In this document: positions 44,901 to 53,441 of the stretch, piece after piece
How the letters are laid out: every line of letters begins with the position of its first letter
Position numbering within the stretch: the stretch's first letter is position 1
Notes under the pieces: generated by a model
Seen by the model: only the letters and a program-made list of their open reading frames with translations
Database searches by the model: none
Told to the model about the DNA's origin: nothing
Source: SB21 sp964415295
GTDB lineage: Bacteria; CLD3; SB21
DNA length: 64,000 nt
Direction: 5' to 3'
NCBI GenBank assembly: GCA_964415295.1
Contig: CAYPYN010000002.1
Coordinates: forward strand, 310,001-374,000
Made by a program: the position numbers and the translations under genes

Positions 44901-45088
44901 TGATCCGCATGGCCGGTCACGGCAATGGAACGGCCTCCACGGAATGGCCCTATATTGCGCCATTGCATGGACTTAAAAAAGTATTCGTCGTATTTCTTTC
45001 CGACGACCGTCTTATTCTTTTGTTGTGCGTCCGCCGGTGAAGAGTAAAAGACGCAGGCCAGCAACAGCCATAGAATAGGGGTTTTCAA
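41906..45088 (-). CDS. Large exported BNR/sortilin-type beta-propeller protein
   Basis: The 1060-residue protein begins with a signal peptide (~1-21, ending ADAQQ). Residues ~40-760 contain repeated Asp-box motifs such as SVDGGISWMNIS, STDGGDTWTEI and SDDGGDTWQR, typical of VPS10/sortilin and BNR propellers. The last ~280 residues form a helical C-terminal domain. Such proteins are abundant in FCB bacteria and are often labelled glycosyl hydrolase without proof. The start is TTG at 45088: it has AAGGAG seven bases upstream and leads directly into the signal peptide, whereas no ATG lies near. Confidence 0.88.
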   Translation of the reverse strand: MKTPILWLLLACVFYSSPADAQQKNKTVVGKKYDEYFFKSMQWRNIGPFRGGRSIAVTGHADQPQTFYFGATGGGIWKSVDGGISWMNISDGFLKSSSVGAIETAPSDPNVIYAGTGESCIRGNISPGDGMYRSADAGKTWKHAGLKETQTIARIAVHPKDPNLVYVAAMGQIFGVNKERGIYRSVDGGISWKNVLFKNDKTGAVDIQIDPNNPRVLYAAMWEAYRNPWSMSSGGEGSGLYKSTDGGDTWTEITKKPGMPKGLVGKIGIAVSPAQAGRIWVSIESENGGIFRSDDGGDTWQRTNDDRNLRQRAWYYSHIYADPKHAETLYALNVQFFKSMDGGKTFRNMPTQHGDHHDLWINPNDPQCMIIGDDGGGVVSYNGGQSWTDQDIPTAQFYHVSLDNQFPYHVYGAQQDNSTIGIVSRTGSWGIDFTDWHPVAGGESGYVVAHPERPHITYGGSYGGYLTKYNYRTKQEQNISVWPESPIGAGTIGLKYRFQWTYPILLSPHDPNTLYVTSQKVHRSTDEGMSWEDISPDLTRNDTGKQKASGGPITKDNTGVEYYNTIFTLAESPKEKGLLWAGTDDGLIYIKRGQDANWINATPKDLPEWSLVSMVEASPWDAGSAYVAATRYKLNDFKPYLFKTNDFGRTWTKIADGIPADAYTRVIREDPNRKGLLYAGTETGVYVSFDDGGSWQSLQLNLPLTPIHDIAVQARDMDLVVATHGRSFWILDDLTPLYQMNDGLAKAEAFLMEPRFAYRMEGFQYNRPGLALGQNPPNGVLVNYFFKNRPTEEVKLDFLDAEGNLIVSYSSKKDKKGKEVRPSAEFYEKPKETRMFVVPADTGMNRFVWDMRHPDAEEVPGAIFWDGSTAGPKVLPGIYQIRLTSGAFIQKQSFEIRKDPRVEFSQEDLKHQLDLLLKINRKITEAHKTINSIREIQKQFNEFCGKFKDTSLVREIRKFAKPLLDSLSAVENELIQTKIKSSQDVLNYPMKLSNKLVSLTSTVSSADMRPTKQSIEVFEQLSGLVDLEVRKCQWLCEKELPKLNEFIKAKELPVILIDKK

Positions 45089-45164
45089 TGTATGTCTCCT
45101 TTGCTATGAGTTTGACTTTTAATCTTAACGTTTTATATTAGGCAGATCTAAAAAGGAAAAGCTT

Positions 45165-45971
45165 ATGTGCCGATTAGTTGTATATAAAGGTCGAGCGGTG
45201 CCGATTTGCAAATTATTACTGGAACCGCCCCATTCCCTACTAAAGCAGAGTTATGAGGCACGGGAGATGTTATCAGGCCGGCTGAACGCCGATGGGTTTG
45301 GTATTGGTTGGTATCAGAAAGCCCTCGATCCGAGTCCCGCCATTTATACCAGCACTCTTCCAGCATGGAATGATGTCAATTTACCGCGCATGACAAACAA
45401 AATCGCCTCCGACCTTATATTCGGTCACGTCCGCGGCGCTTCGGATGGCATGCCGGTTACTTCCGCTAACACGCACCCTTTTTGTTATAAGAATTTCATG
45501 TTCATGCACAACGGTTCAGTGGACAGCTTCCGTTCAAAAATTTATCCTGAAGTAACCTCATTTATAGACAAGAATCTTTGGGAGCATATCAAAGGTAATA
45601 CGGATTCGGAACATATCTTCGGATTGTGGCTGAGTTTCCTTGGTATTTCCGATGTCCGTCCGTTCACGGTCGAGGAACAATCGGAGGCGCTTCGAAAAAC
45701 AATTTCTTTCCTCGAAACTCTGGCCGACCGAATGAAAATCGAGATGGTCTTAAATTTGGCCATTTCCGACGGTTCCAATATTCTTGCGACGCGCCATCAT
45801 TTTGGCAGCAGGAAAGCTTCGTTGTACTTTGCCAAAAATCTTACCGCATTCCCGGACTCTATTATCATTGCTTCTGAAAAACTGAACGACGACAACGATT
45901 GGAAGCCGATTCCTGAAAGATCATTGGTCACAATTGAGGATGGCCATATTTTCCGGATTTCTACGCTGTGA
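45165..45971 (+). CDS. Class II glutamine amidotransferase (EgtC/YafJ-like)
   Basis: The 268-residue protein has Cys2 as N-terminal nucleophile (MCRLVVYKG) after Met removal. It also shows the amidotransferase blocks LNADGFGIGWY, FGHVRGASDG, NTHPFCYKNFMFMHNGSV and NTDSEHIFGLWL. Family members are Ntn-hydrolases acting on gamma-glutamyl amides, such as EgtC in ergothioneine synthesis. No egt genes are adjacent, so the substrate is unknown. Confidence 0.85.
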   Translation: MCRLVVYKGRAVPICKLLLEPPHSLLKQSYEAREMLSGRLNADGFGIGWYQKALDPSPAIYTSTLPAWNDVNLPRMTNKIASDLIFGHVRGASDGMPVTSANTHPFCYKNFMFMHNGSVDSFRSKIYPEVTSFIDKNLWEHIKGNTDSEHIFGLWLSFLGISDVRPFTVEEQSEALRKTISFLETLADRMKIEMVLNLAISDGSNILATRHHFGSRKASLYFAKNLTAFPDSIIIASEKLNDDNDWKPIPERSLVTIEDGHIFRISTL

Positions 45972-46135
45972 AACCTGCGCCACGCGTATCTTTCCCCACA
46001 GCCAGTACTTACGGTTGAACACATTCATACCCTATGGATCCAAGAAATGGAACGGACTTCCAAGGTCGTCTCTACGGCTATAGTCTTGCATGAAAAGCCG
46101 CCATGGCGGCCATTCTTTGACTATGTGTTGAAAGG

Positions 46136-47053
46136 CTAATCCTTTTTGTTTTTATTCACTTCCCCCGCAATCACCATCGCGTCGCGGATCTGATCGGCGA
46201 TCGATGTCAGACCTCCCGGGGAATGCGGCATAAGAATCGTATTGGTATGCGAATGCTCACCGATATTTTGCAGCGTATCAAAGTACTGCGTCATCAATAC
46301 AAGGGTCATCACATCTTTGGCCGAAGATCCTTCGACGGCGGCCTGGAACTGTTCCACGGAATCCCTCAATCCTTCGATGATCGCTTTGCGCTGATCAGCA
46401 ATACCTTTGCCCTGCAAGGCTTTGCTTTGCGCTTCCGCTTCTGCGGCTTTTACTTTGAGAATCCGGTCCGCCTCGCCTTTTTCCGAAGCCGCCATACGCA
46501 AACGCGTGGCCGCATTAATCTCGTTCATGGCCTCTTTGACTTTGGAATCCGGGTCGATATCTGTAACAAGGGCTTTCAAAATATCATAACCAAAAGCTTC
46601 CATGGTCTGATTCAGTTCCTGACGCACGGCATCGGCAATTTCATCCTTTTTTTCAAATAGATCGTCCAATTTGAGTTTAGGCACGCGCGCACGCACGAGA
46701 TCGAATACAAATGAGGTCACCTGCTGATGCACGTTGGTCAGCTTGTAGTAGGCATCGTATACTTTTTCCGGGATAACGAAGTACTGAACAGAAACTTTGA
46801 GATGGACAAATACGTCGTCCGCGGTTTTCGTCTCGACCACCACGTCCAGCTGCTGTACGCGCATATTGATCCGCGTGACCAGCGCATCGACGATGGGAAT
46901 TTTGAAACGGAGTCCGGGTTGTGCCAGACGAAGAAACTTACCAAACCTTTCGATGATCCCAACGGTCTGTTGTTTGATCACAAAAAAAGAGCCCAACAAA
47001 ATGATAAAAAATATAAATGCGGCCAATCCGAAACATATCCATGCACCATCCAT
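46136..47053 (-). CDS. SPFH domain/stomatin-like membrane protein
   Basis: The 305-residue protein has one N-terminal membrane helix (~5-28). An SPFH/band-7 domain follows (~28-190; VGIIERFGKFLRLAQPGLRFKIP, VHLKVSVQYFV). Then comes a helical, Ala/Glu/Lys-rich region (AASEKGEADRILKVKAAEAEAQSKAL) that promotes oligomerisation. It is closest in pattern to the bacterial stomatin/HIR group. These proteins scaffold membrane microdomains and proteases. No NfeD partner lies beside it, so it is probably a solitary type. Confidence 0.9.
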   Translation of the reverse strand: MDGAWICFGLAAFIFFIILLGSFFVIKQQTVGIIERFGKFLRLAQPGLRFKIPIVDALVTRINMRVQQLDVVVETKTADDVFVHLKVSVQYFVIPEKVYDAYYKLTNVHQQVTSFVFDLVRARVPKLKLDDLFEKKDEIADAVRQELNQTMEAFGYDILKALVTDIDPDSKVKEAMNEINAATRLRMAASEKGEADRILKVKAAEAEAQSKALQGKGIADQRKAIIEGLRDSVEQFQAAVEGSSAKDVMTLVLMTQYFDTLQNIGEHSHTNTILMPHSPGGLTSIADQIRDAMVIAGEVNKNKKD

Positions 47054-47198
47054 GACACACCTCCGATATTTTCTATTGAAGAATTGACGAGGAATGAAAT
47101 TAAGTCTGCATCAAATTATAAAAAAGATTGGAAATTGGCCATACTTATTTATATATATGAAAAACTTTTTGAGTCGTTTGCTAAAGTAATAACCATTG

Positions 47199-48095
47199 AT
47201 GCTCCACGAAATCGCAAAGGAGATCCATTCCCCGACCAATGCCGCTCTTTTGGCACGGGTCATAAGCCTCCTCAGGTGCACTTCCTGCGGCGCATCCCGT
47301 TTTGAGATACATCGGGACGAATCGACCCCTCTGGACATTCAGACGCATTGCGTCGTCGTTTGTGAAGAGTGCAAGACCTGTTTCAAATACGAGAACGGCA
47401 TTCTCGAAATGCTGACCGAAAGACCATCCGGCCTGAGTCTTGCACAACGAAGCAACTTCACTGACATGGTCGCCGATTATTATCAGTCGGCCTGGCGCTC
47501 CTGGTGCATGCATCTGTTCTGCGGAAAAAAATTTGACAACGAGGCGGAATCGAAGCAGTTAATTGATTTATTACGTTTCAATGAGCTCCCTCAGAACCCT
47601 GTTTTCGTCGATGTAGGAACAAGTCACGGATATTATGCCATTTCCGTCGCCGGCAAATTAAAAGAGACGCATCCGGAAGGATATGTTATCGGAATTGATT
47701 TTTCCAAAAAGATGTTATACCGGGCGGTCGCGGCGGCAGAAAAAGCGGCCGTGAGCGACCGCATTTTATGGATCCTCGCCGACGCGGAAGATATGCCTTT
47801 TTCAGGTGGATGCGCTGACCGTGTAACGTGCGGCGGCGGCCTCAACGAATACGGGCATCCGCAGAAGGTCATTTCAGAATGCGCCAGAGTTGTGTCCGAG
47901 AATAGTTTGTATGTTACAATGAATCTTTTCTCCAAAGGTGCCTTTTCAAAATTCTTGTTTTTCATAACACGTCTTATATCCGGACTCTTGTTCCTGACCA
48001 GGGATTCGTGGAACCGAATGTTGGAAGAAGCAGGATTTCACCAAAGAGAGCAGCGCATCTGCGGTGTGGTTATGTTCACTGTTTCGCAGAAATGA
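47199..48095 (+). CDS. Class I SAM-dependent methyltransferase with zinc-binding N-terminus
   Basis: The ATG at 47199 is preferred over the TTG just before it. The 298-residue protein starts with a Trm112-like zinc ribbon (LRCTSCGASRF ... VVCEECKTCFKY, two CxxC pairs). A Rossmann methyltransferase domain follows: motif I FVDVGTSHGYYAISVAG, then YVIGIDFSKKM and LADAEDMPFSGGCADRVTCGGGLNEYGHP. The acceptor may be a small molecule or quinone/lipid. It overlaps the next small gene by four bases (ATGA). Confidence 0.83.
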   Translation: MLHEIAKEIHSPTNAALLARVISLLRCTSCGASRFEIHRDESTPLDIQTHCVVVCEECKTCFKYENGILEMLTERPSGLSLAQRSNFTDMVADYYQSAWRSWCMHLFCGKKFDNEAESKQLIDLLRFNELPQNPVFVDVGTSHGYYAISVAGKLKETHPEGYVIGIDFSKKMLYRAVAAAEKAAVSDRILWILADAEDMPFSGGCADRVTCGGGLNEYGHPQKVISECARVVSENSLYVTMNLFSKGAFSKFLFFITRLISGLLFLTRDSWNRMLEEAGFHQREQRICGVVMFTVSQK

Positions 48096-48442
48096 CCGGA
48101 AATATTCAAAGCGATTGGCGGAGCCGTATGGAGACTGAAATGAGTGCAGCCCGCCAAGCCTGGGATGAGAAGAACGACGGTCGCGCAAGAGCCTGCGTGC
48201 GAAGAGCGGTTGGAATTCTGCTAAAGGAAGTGGATAGGCGGGATGGAAAGCCGTTGAATTCTTCTTTTTCCGCTGTGGACCGTTTGCGCCACGTTGCCGC
48301 CGATCAGGAACTTCCGGAAAACATCAGGAAAGCGGCTCAAAGATTGGTGACGAATATCAATAACCGTCTTAGTACCGACTTCACACTTCATCCCATTCAC
48401 GATGCCAATATCCTGATCGATTATTTCCAAAAAGACACCTGA
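48092..48442 (+). CDS. Small helical hypothetical protein
   Basis: The 116-residue protein starts at the ATG within the methyltransferase stop (ATGA), which decides the start over an upstream in-frame ATG inside that gene. It is predicted to be all-helical (SAARQAWDEKNDGRARACVRRAVGILLKEV; AVDRLRHVAADQELPENIRKAAQRLVTNIN), reminiscent of HEPN-like helical bundles but without a convincing RX4-6H motif. The tight coupling suggests it works with the methyltransferase. Confidence 0.65.
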   Translation: MTGNIQSDWRSRMETEMSAARQAWDEKNDGRARACVRRAVGILLKEVDRRDGKPLNSSFSAVDRLRHVAADQELPENIRKAAQRLVTNINNRLSTDFTLHPIHDANILIDYFQKDT

Positions 48443-48607
48443 CTCTAGGTTTGCCTACCGACCACCGCAAGAAAAAACTTTCATCTGCAATTTTTTTGTT
48501 TCTAATATCCTTTAACATTTGGATAATACTGGAAATAATGTGCTCATAATCACATTGTAAACGTAATAAAAACAATAAAAAAAGTCAGTGGGTGTCGATA
48601 CGTAAAT

Positions 48608-48625
48608 TTGGCACGAAGCTTGTAT
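48608..48625 (+). promoter_or_regulatory. Sigma-54-like promoter upstream of nucleotidyltransferase
   Basis: The sequence TTGGCACGAAGCTTGTAT matches the -24/-12 consensus TGGCACG-N4-TTGCA except for T in place of C in the -12 element. GG (48610-48611) and GT (48622-48623) are separated by 10 bases as required. It lies about 60 bp before the ATG at 48685, in an otherwise gene-free 242-bp gap. Confidence 0.6.
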
Positions 48626-48684
48626 GCAATATGGCCGCAACGATAAAGAAATTTAGGACCAGTTAAATAGATTTTGGAGAAGTT

Positions 48685-49515
48685 ATGAAAGCGATCATTT
48701 TAGCGGCAGGACAAGGAAAAAGGTTACTCCCTCTGACCCAGGACACCCCTAAAACGTTATTGAATATTTCCGGCACCACGATTTTGGAATACCAGTTGGT
48801 CACTTTGGCCAGTTGCAATGTCAAAGAAGTGGTCTTAGTTGGCGGCTTCCGTGTGGACAAACTGAAAGACTATGCGGAACGCTATATTGCCCTGCACGGA
48901 TTGGACCTCAAGTTAAAGGTCATCAACAACAAAGATTACGCGATCACGAACAATCTGTATTCTCTGTGGCTCGCTAAGGACGAAATGAATTCGGATTTTC
49001 TCGTTATCAATGGCGACAACGTTTTCGATCGCCGCGCGATCGTGAAAATGCTGCAGCAGAAAGACATTACAGCCGCCGTGGCCATACACAAGAACCCCAG
49101 CTACGACGATGAAGATATGAAAGTTCGTATTGTTGGTTCCAATGTGGTTGAAATCAGCAAAGGTATTGACAATCAGCTGGCCAGCGGCGAATCGATCGGA
49201 CTCCGGTTATTCCGCGGCAAAGGCGTAGCCGCTTTCAAGTATGCGATGGATCTGGCTATGATAGAAGACGTCAAACGCAACGCCTTTTTCGTTCGCGCGA
49301 TCCAGCACATGATCGACATGGGTCACAACGTCGGTTACGTCGAAGTGACGGAATACAAATACGGTGAACTCGACTTTTTCGAAGACCTGAAGAATCTCGA
49401 AATCGAAATGGCCGGTATGATGAAACAAACGATCATGATGCATACCAATCCGGCGAGCCTTTATGCGATCAGCTTACAGCCTTACCGCGCTTCCGGCATG
49501 AAAAAAGCGAGCTAA
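48685..49515 (+). CDS. Sugar/alcohol-phosphate nucleotidyltransferase
   Basis: The 276-residue cytosolic protein has the GT-A nucleotidyltransferase signature ILAAGQGKRLLPLTQDTPKTLL at the N-terminus. Asp in VINGDNVFDRR is the metal ligand. YKYGELDFFEDLKN near the end resembles the WxDVDTPED block of inositol-1-phosphate or choline-phosphate cytidylyltransferases. It probably makes the CDP- (or other NDP-) activated alcohol used by the CDP-alcohol phosphotransferases downstream; this link is inferred. It is the first gene after the sigma-54-like promoter and is followed by a terminator-like hairpin. Confidence 0.82.
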   Translation: MKAIILAAGQGKRLLPLTQDTPKTLLNISGTTILEYQLVTLASCNVKEVVLVGGFRVDKLKDYAERYIALHGLDLKLKVINNKDYAITNNLYSLWLAKDEMNSDFLVINGDNVFDRRAIVKMLQQKDITAAVAIHKNPSYDDEDMKVRIVGSNVVEISKGIDNQLASGESIGLRLFRGKGVAAFKYAMDLAMIEDVKRNAFFVRAIQHMIDMGHNVGYVEVTEYKYGELDFFEDLKNLEIEMAGMMKQTIMMHTNPASLYAISLQPYRASGMKKAS

Positions 49516-49551
49516 TAGCTTGTAAATATTGATATCATTTGCAATTATATT

Positions 49552-49588
49552 AAATTCTTGATAGTTTAACTATCAAGAATTTTTTTTT
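49552..49588 (+). terminator. Terminator-like hairpin/possible attenuator inside the cluster
   Basis: The stem attcttgatag-tttaa-ctatcaagaat is followed by nine T's and ends only 10 bp before the ATG of the first glycosyltransferase. It would terminate most transcripts from the upstream gene. Its closeness to the start codon also hides the ribosome-binding region, so it may adjust how much of the downstream operon is expressed. Confidence 0.78.
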
Positions 49589-49597
49589 GGCGTCAAT

Positions 49598-50764
49598 ATG
49601 AAAATAGCCTATATCACAACCATCAAGATTCCCAGCCCGCAGGCGATATCAGAACAGGTGCTGAATAATCTTTCCGCATTGAGTTCTCACTCCGACCTTA
49701 CAATCACGCTGATTGCGCCAAAAAGAAAAGACGAGGAGCCTTCATCGGATACCATACGCCAATATTACGGGCTGAAGACTCCGGTGAAAATACAATTCAT
49801 GATGTACGCACGTTGGATGGGGCCAAAGCTCCGACGGTTTCTGCACCCCTTTTTGGCACCTCTATATTGTTCACTAAAAGGATTTGATGTATTCTATACC
49901 CGACATCCGACCATTCTGTTTTTTTGTCTTCTGCTTCACAAAAAAACGGTTTTCGATACTTACCGAATGGATCTGAGTTACGATGGAAGATATCTATTAT
50001 GGAGAAAGTTCTGTCTGAATCGACGGAAGCTCATCGGTATATTCAGCCATTCGGAATTGGCCCGTCAGTCCTATATCAAAGCGGGCTTTGATCCTGATAA
50101 GATAATCACCGTTTACAACGGCTGTAACGATCGCTTCGAGGAGAGTTGTACCCAAAGAGCCAAGGTTCGTACCGATCTGAACATACCGCACGACCAGATC
50201 GTAGTATGTTATGCCGGGCGCATCGAAAGCAAGAAAAAAAGGACCGATCTTCTTCTTCATATCGCCCATGAATTTCCCGATATCGTTTTTTTGATAGTTG
50301 GAGGGGCTACTCAACCGTCTGAAGACGCCGTTTTTGACGACTCCATCAAAGCGCTCGGTCTTAACAACGTAATCCGGACCGGAATGGTCAAACCGTGCGA
50401 AGTCATGAATTATTTATGTGCTTCGGATATACTCATCATACCGCCTTCGGAAGACCCGCTGCACAAATGCGGCAAAACGGTACTGCCTCTCAAAACTTTT
50501 CAATACTTGTCGGCCCGAAAAGCGATCCTGGCACCGAGACTCCCGGATATCGGTGAGGTATTAAATCACATGCAAAACGCGGTTCTGGTCACCCCCGGAG
50601 ACCTAAGCGAGGCCAACCAGCAGTTGCAGGTGCTCATTGTGAACCACGACCTTCGCACAAAATTATCCAACCAGTGCGCTGAAGATATAAAGAAGTACAC
50701 ATGGGAATATCGGGCCAATCAAATTGCCGGTTTTCTGCATCAACATACCTCCGAAGGACGTTAA
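49598..50764 (+). CDS. GT4-type glycosyltransferase
   Basis: The 388-residue GT-B fold enzyme has an N-terminal domain with SPQAISEQVLNNL, then the C-terminal nucleotide-sugar domain (VVCYAGRIESKKKRTDLLLHIA, LIVGGATQPSEDAVF). VLPLKTFQYLSARKAILAPRLPDIGEVL stands where family members have the E-x7-E/KxFEY motif, with Gln replacing the usual Glu. Donor and acceptor are unknown. The next gene starts in its stop codon (TAATG). Confidence 0.84.
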   Translation: MKIAYITTIKIPSPQAISEQVLNNLSALSSHSDLTITLIAPKRKDEEPSSDTIRQYYGLKTPVKIQFMMYARWMGPKLRRFLHPFLAPLYCSLKGFDVFYTRHPTILFFCLLLHKKTVFDTYRMDLSYDGRYLLWRKFCLNRRKLIGIFSHSELARQSYIKAGFDPDKIITVYNGCNDRFEESCTQRAKVRTDLNIPHDQIVVCYAGRIESKKKRTDLLLHIAHEFPDIVFLIVGGATQPSEDAVFDDSIKALGLNNVIRTGMVKPCEVMNYLCASDILIIPPSEDPLHKCGKTVLPLKTFQYLSARKAILAPRLPDIGEVLNHMQNAVLVTPGDLSEANQQLQVLIVNHDLRTKLSNQCAEDIKKYTWEYRANQIAGFLHQHTSEGR

Positions 50765-51603
50765 TGATGAAGTTCAGTATCCCCCGAAAGATGCTATGGA
50801 CTATGGCCATGGTTTTTGGTCTGTCCGCCGTGATCGGTTTTCTTCTCCTCGAAAACAGTATGCGGCCGGTTCTGATCCCTCTGATAGTTGGCATAGCAAC
50901 ACTGCTGTTTTTTAGTGCTTATGCATATATTGAGTTATCCAGCCGCTTAAGCTCCCATCATGACCTTGTTTACAGACAAACTGAAGCTTTATTCGGGATT
51001 CATTCCGTACTGCATCCAAGACTTCCTTTACCCTCGATGAGAGGCTGGACCATTCTTCCGGACGCCGCCGCCATTATTATTTCCAATATTCTTTCCCGAA
51101 AGCCTAACTTCATTCTCGAGTGCGGGTCCGGCGTCTCCACTATTCTGTGCGGATATTCTCTGGAGCGACTCAATAGTAAAGGCAAGATTCTGTCCATCGA
51201 TCATGAAGCGTATTATGGTTCGTTAACCGCGAAGACCATGGAGAAACACGGTTTTTCATCGGATATGTTCAAAATTGTCCACGCACCGCTTATTACTCAC
51301 AAGAATGATTCCAAGCCCTTCATTTGGTATGACACGTCGTTCTTGTCCTTATTGACAAATCCCGTGGATCTTCTTATCGTGGATGGACCTCCGCACAAGA
51401 CGCAGTATAAAGCCCGTTATCCCGCCATGGCATTCCTTTTCGAAAAGCTGTCGGACAATGCCGTCATCATCCTGGACGATGGCAGCCGTCAGGATGAAAA
51501 AGCCATCGTCGAGCAATGGCTGTCAGAATATCCTTCTTTAAAATTAGAATTTCATGACACTGAAAAAGGTGTTGCTGTGTTAACCAAAACCTCTGGCGCA
51601 TGA
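50764..51603 (+). CDS. Membrane-anchored SAM-dependent methyltransferase-like protein
   Basis: I chose the ATG at 50764, which overlaps the glycosyltransferase stop by one base. An in-frame ATG at 50701 lies inside that gene. Of the 279 residues, ~11-30 and ~34-56 are two membrane helices. The cytosolic part has a Rossmann methyltransferase core: ILECGSGVSTILCGYSL, GKILSIDHEAYYG, DLLIVDGPPHKTQ and AVIILDDGSRQDEKAI (Methyltransf_24-like). Membrane anchoring suggests a lipid-linked or glycolipid substrate. It is followed by the SIS-domain gene after three bases. Confidence 0.8.
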   Translation: MMKFSIPRKMLWTMAMVFGLSAVIGFLLLENSMRPVLIPLIVGIATLLFFSAYAYIELSSRLSSHHDLVYRQTEALFGIHSVLHPRLPLPSMRGWTILPDAAAIIISNILSRKPNFILECGSGVSTILCGYSLERLNSKGKILSIDHEAYYGSLTAKTMEKHGFSSDMFKIVHAPLITHKNDSKPFIWYDTSFLSLLTNPVDLLIVDGPPHKTQYKARYPAMAFLFEKLSDNAVIILDDGSRQDEKAIVEQWLSEYPSLKLEFHDTEKGVAVLTKTSGA

Positions 51604-51606
51604 CCC

Positions 51607-52194
51607 ATGGAAACAACCATTAAGAAAATCGTATCGGAATCCATTTCAGCAAAGAACAAGCTTCTTGAAAACAAGGAACTGATTCGAACCATCGGCGTGG
51701 TGGTCAATCAAATAACAGACGCTTACCGAAATAACCGAAAAGTACTTTTCTGCGGCAATGGCGGCAGCGCTGCGGATGCTCAACACATCGCCGCCGAATT
51801 ATCCGGAAGGTTTTATCTCAACCGGAAACCGCTTTATGCCGAAGCACTGCATACCAATTCGTCTCATGTAACGGCCGTGGCCAATGACTTCGGATACCAC
51901 GAAGTATTTTCAAGACTGATAGAAGCCATGGCCAATAAAAACGACATTTTGGTCGCCATTTCAACTTCGGGAAATTCTCCCAATATTTTAAAAGCCATCG
52001 AGGCGGGCCGGAAAGCCGGCATGATTACAGTCGGCCTGACCGGAGAAAATGGCGGCAAAATGAGGAACTTGTGCGATCATCTACTCAACGTACCGTCCAA
52101 CGATACACCGCGTATCCAGGAGTGTCATATCCTGATTGGACACATTATTTGTGAACTTGTCGAAAAGGCGCTTTTTGAACCGGATCGACCTTGA
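51607..52194 (+). CDS. gmhA: Phosphoheptose isomerase-like SIS domain protein
   Basis: The 195-residue protein matches GmhA, which converts sedoheptulose-7-phosphate to heptose-7-phosphate. Blocks visible are CGNGGSAADAQHIAAELSGRF with the catalytic Glu and His, ANDFGYHEVFSR, VAISTSGNSPNI and QECHILIGHIICELVE with the second His. DiaA is a related DNA-replication protein, but the envelope cluster favours the sugar enzyme. It implies a heptose or related sugar in the cluster's product. Confidence 0.82.
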   Translation: METTIKKIVSESISAKNKLLENKELIRTIGVVVNQITDAYRNNRKVLFCGNGGSAADAQHIAAELSGRFYLNRKPLYAEALHTNSSHVTAVANDFGYHEVFSRLIEAMANKNDILVAISTSGNSPNILKAIEAGRKAGMITVGLTGENGGKMRNLCDHLLNVPSNDTPRIQECHILIGHIICELVEKALFEPDRP

Positions 52195-52205
52195 TTGGAG
52201 TTTTT

Positions 52206-53441
52206 ATGAAAGTCATCATTGATGCCCGTTCGCGCATGTCATTTGAGAAAGTCTACAGCATCCCGTTGTTTGAACGCATACTTAGACAACTCAATGAACT
52301 CAAAGCCGACGTGGAAGCTATCATACTTCTTCCGCCGGACTGCAATCCTGATCATGCACTCACAGGAGGTTTTTCAAAAAGATATAAGATCAGGAAGAAG
52401 TTCATTACCACAGTTGATCCATTGCAAAAAGTGATCTCGGCCGAATCAGCCGGCGACGGTGACATGATCCTTCTGGAAGGGGACGGAATATATGACGAAA
52501 GGATCATTTCGGCACTTATTTCCAGTCCTAAATCTATCCTGATTTGCGATGGTTCAAGTCCTTTGCCTTTGGCGGCCAGACTATCTCATGACCATATTGG
52601 GATCCTACTGTCGTCCCAAAGAGGTGTCATGGAGTCCATCAATAATCTGGTGGAAAGCGGTTCGGTTCATCGATTTGAGATTCGTTCGATGAACAATTAT
52701 GTGCGATTTCTCCGCCGCAATGTCATACCGTTAATCACGAGAATTGTATCGAAAGATCAGATTCCTGAGATTGAAAATACGATGTACGCCAATACATTCA
52801 AAGGAACGTTGGAGCTGGTGGCCGTTTACGGATACCGAATTCCTGTAAGAGAACTCACCAAATTATTCGCCCGAACACCAATCACTCCAAATCATGTCAC
52901 AGCGGCCGCATTGATTTGCTCTTTTGGCGCCATACCCTTCTTGGCTTTAGGTTGGCTCTGGACGGGTATTTTGATGGCCGCCGGTTTCATTATCTTTGAT
53001 TCGCTTGACGGAAAATTGGCCCGGATGACCATCCGACTTAGCAAGGCCGCCGATCGCTTTGATCATTTGACGAGCACACCGACGCGATCGGCCTGGTATC
53101 TAGCTATGGGCTGGCATCTATCGAACGGAAATCTCCTAGACGGAACGGGGCTTTTTGCACTCGTCTACGCCGCCATGCCTTATGTGGATAAGCTGACCGG
53201 AGTTGCTTTTAATGCAAGATTCGGCCGGTCTCCGTTGGATTACACTCCGCTGGATGCGAAGGTCCATCTTTTTACAGTACGAAGAAATGATATCTTTTTG
53301 ATGATTCTCGGGCTGAGTTTCGGATTTATTGAAACGGCCTATCGCATCGCGGCCATCTGGGCCTTGTTGACATGGCTTTGGCATCTGTATCGGTTCATCT
53401 GGTTCAACCTCTTCCCTCTCAAGAAGGAAGCCCAGTCATGA
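52206..53441 (+). CDS. CDP-alcohol phosphotransferase with N-terminal NTase-like domain, variant signature (paralogue 1)
   Basis: The ATG at 52206 with TTGGAG five bases upstream is preferred to a TTG overlapping gmhA. Residues ~1-190 of 411 resemble a degenerate nucleotidyltransferase (ILLEGDGIYDERII). Residues ~215-405 form a CDP-alcohol phosphotransferase with membrane helices. Asp265-x2-Asp268-Gly-x2-Ala-Arg273 and Asp286 are present, but the usual Gly is Ala282 and the final catalytic-base Asp is Ser290 (ADRFDHLTS). The paralogue at 58683-59909 has the same changes. Acceptor and donor are unknown; loss of the last Asp raises doubt over classical activity. Confidence 0.8.
   Translation: MKVIIDARSRMSFEKVYSIPLFERILRQLNELKADVEAIILLPPDCNPDHALTGGFSKRYKIRKKFITTVDPLQKVISAESAGDGDMILLEGDGIYDERIISALISSPKSILICDGSSPLPLAARLSHDHIGILLSSQRGVMESINNLVESGSVHRFEIRSMNNYVRFLRRNVIPLITRIVSKDQIPEIENTMYANTFKGTLELVAVYGYRIPVRELTKLFARTPITPNHVTAAALICSFGAIPFLALGWLWTGILMAAGFIIFDSLDGKLARMTIRLSKAADRFDHLTSTPTRSAWYLAMGWHLSNGNLLDGTGLFALVYAAMPYVDKLTGVAFNARFGRSPLDYTPLDAKVHLFTVRRNDIFLMILGLSFGFIETAYRIAAIWALLTWLWHLYRFIWFNLFPLKKEAQS

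Noticed and set aside
46097..46110. Palindrome gccgccatggcggc between the amidotransferase and SPFH genes as a terminator
   Set aside because: The stem is good but no T tract follows on either strand, so a terminator call is not supported.
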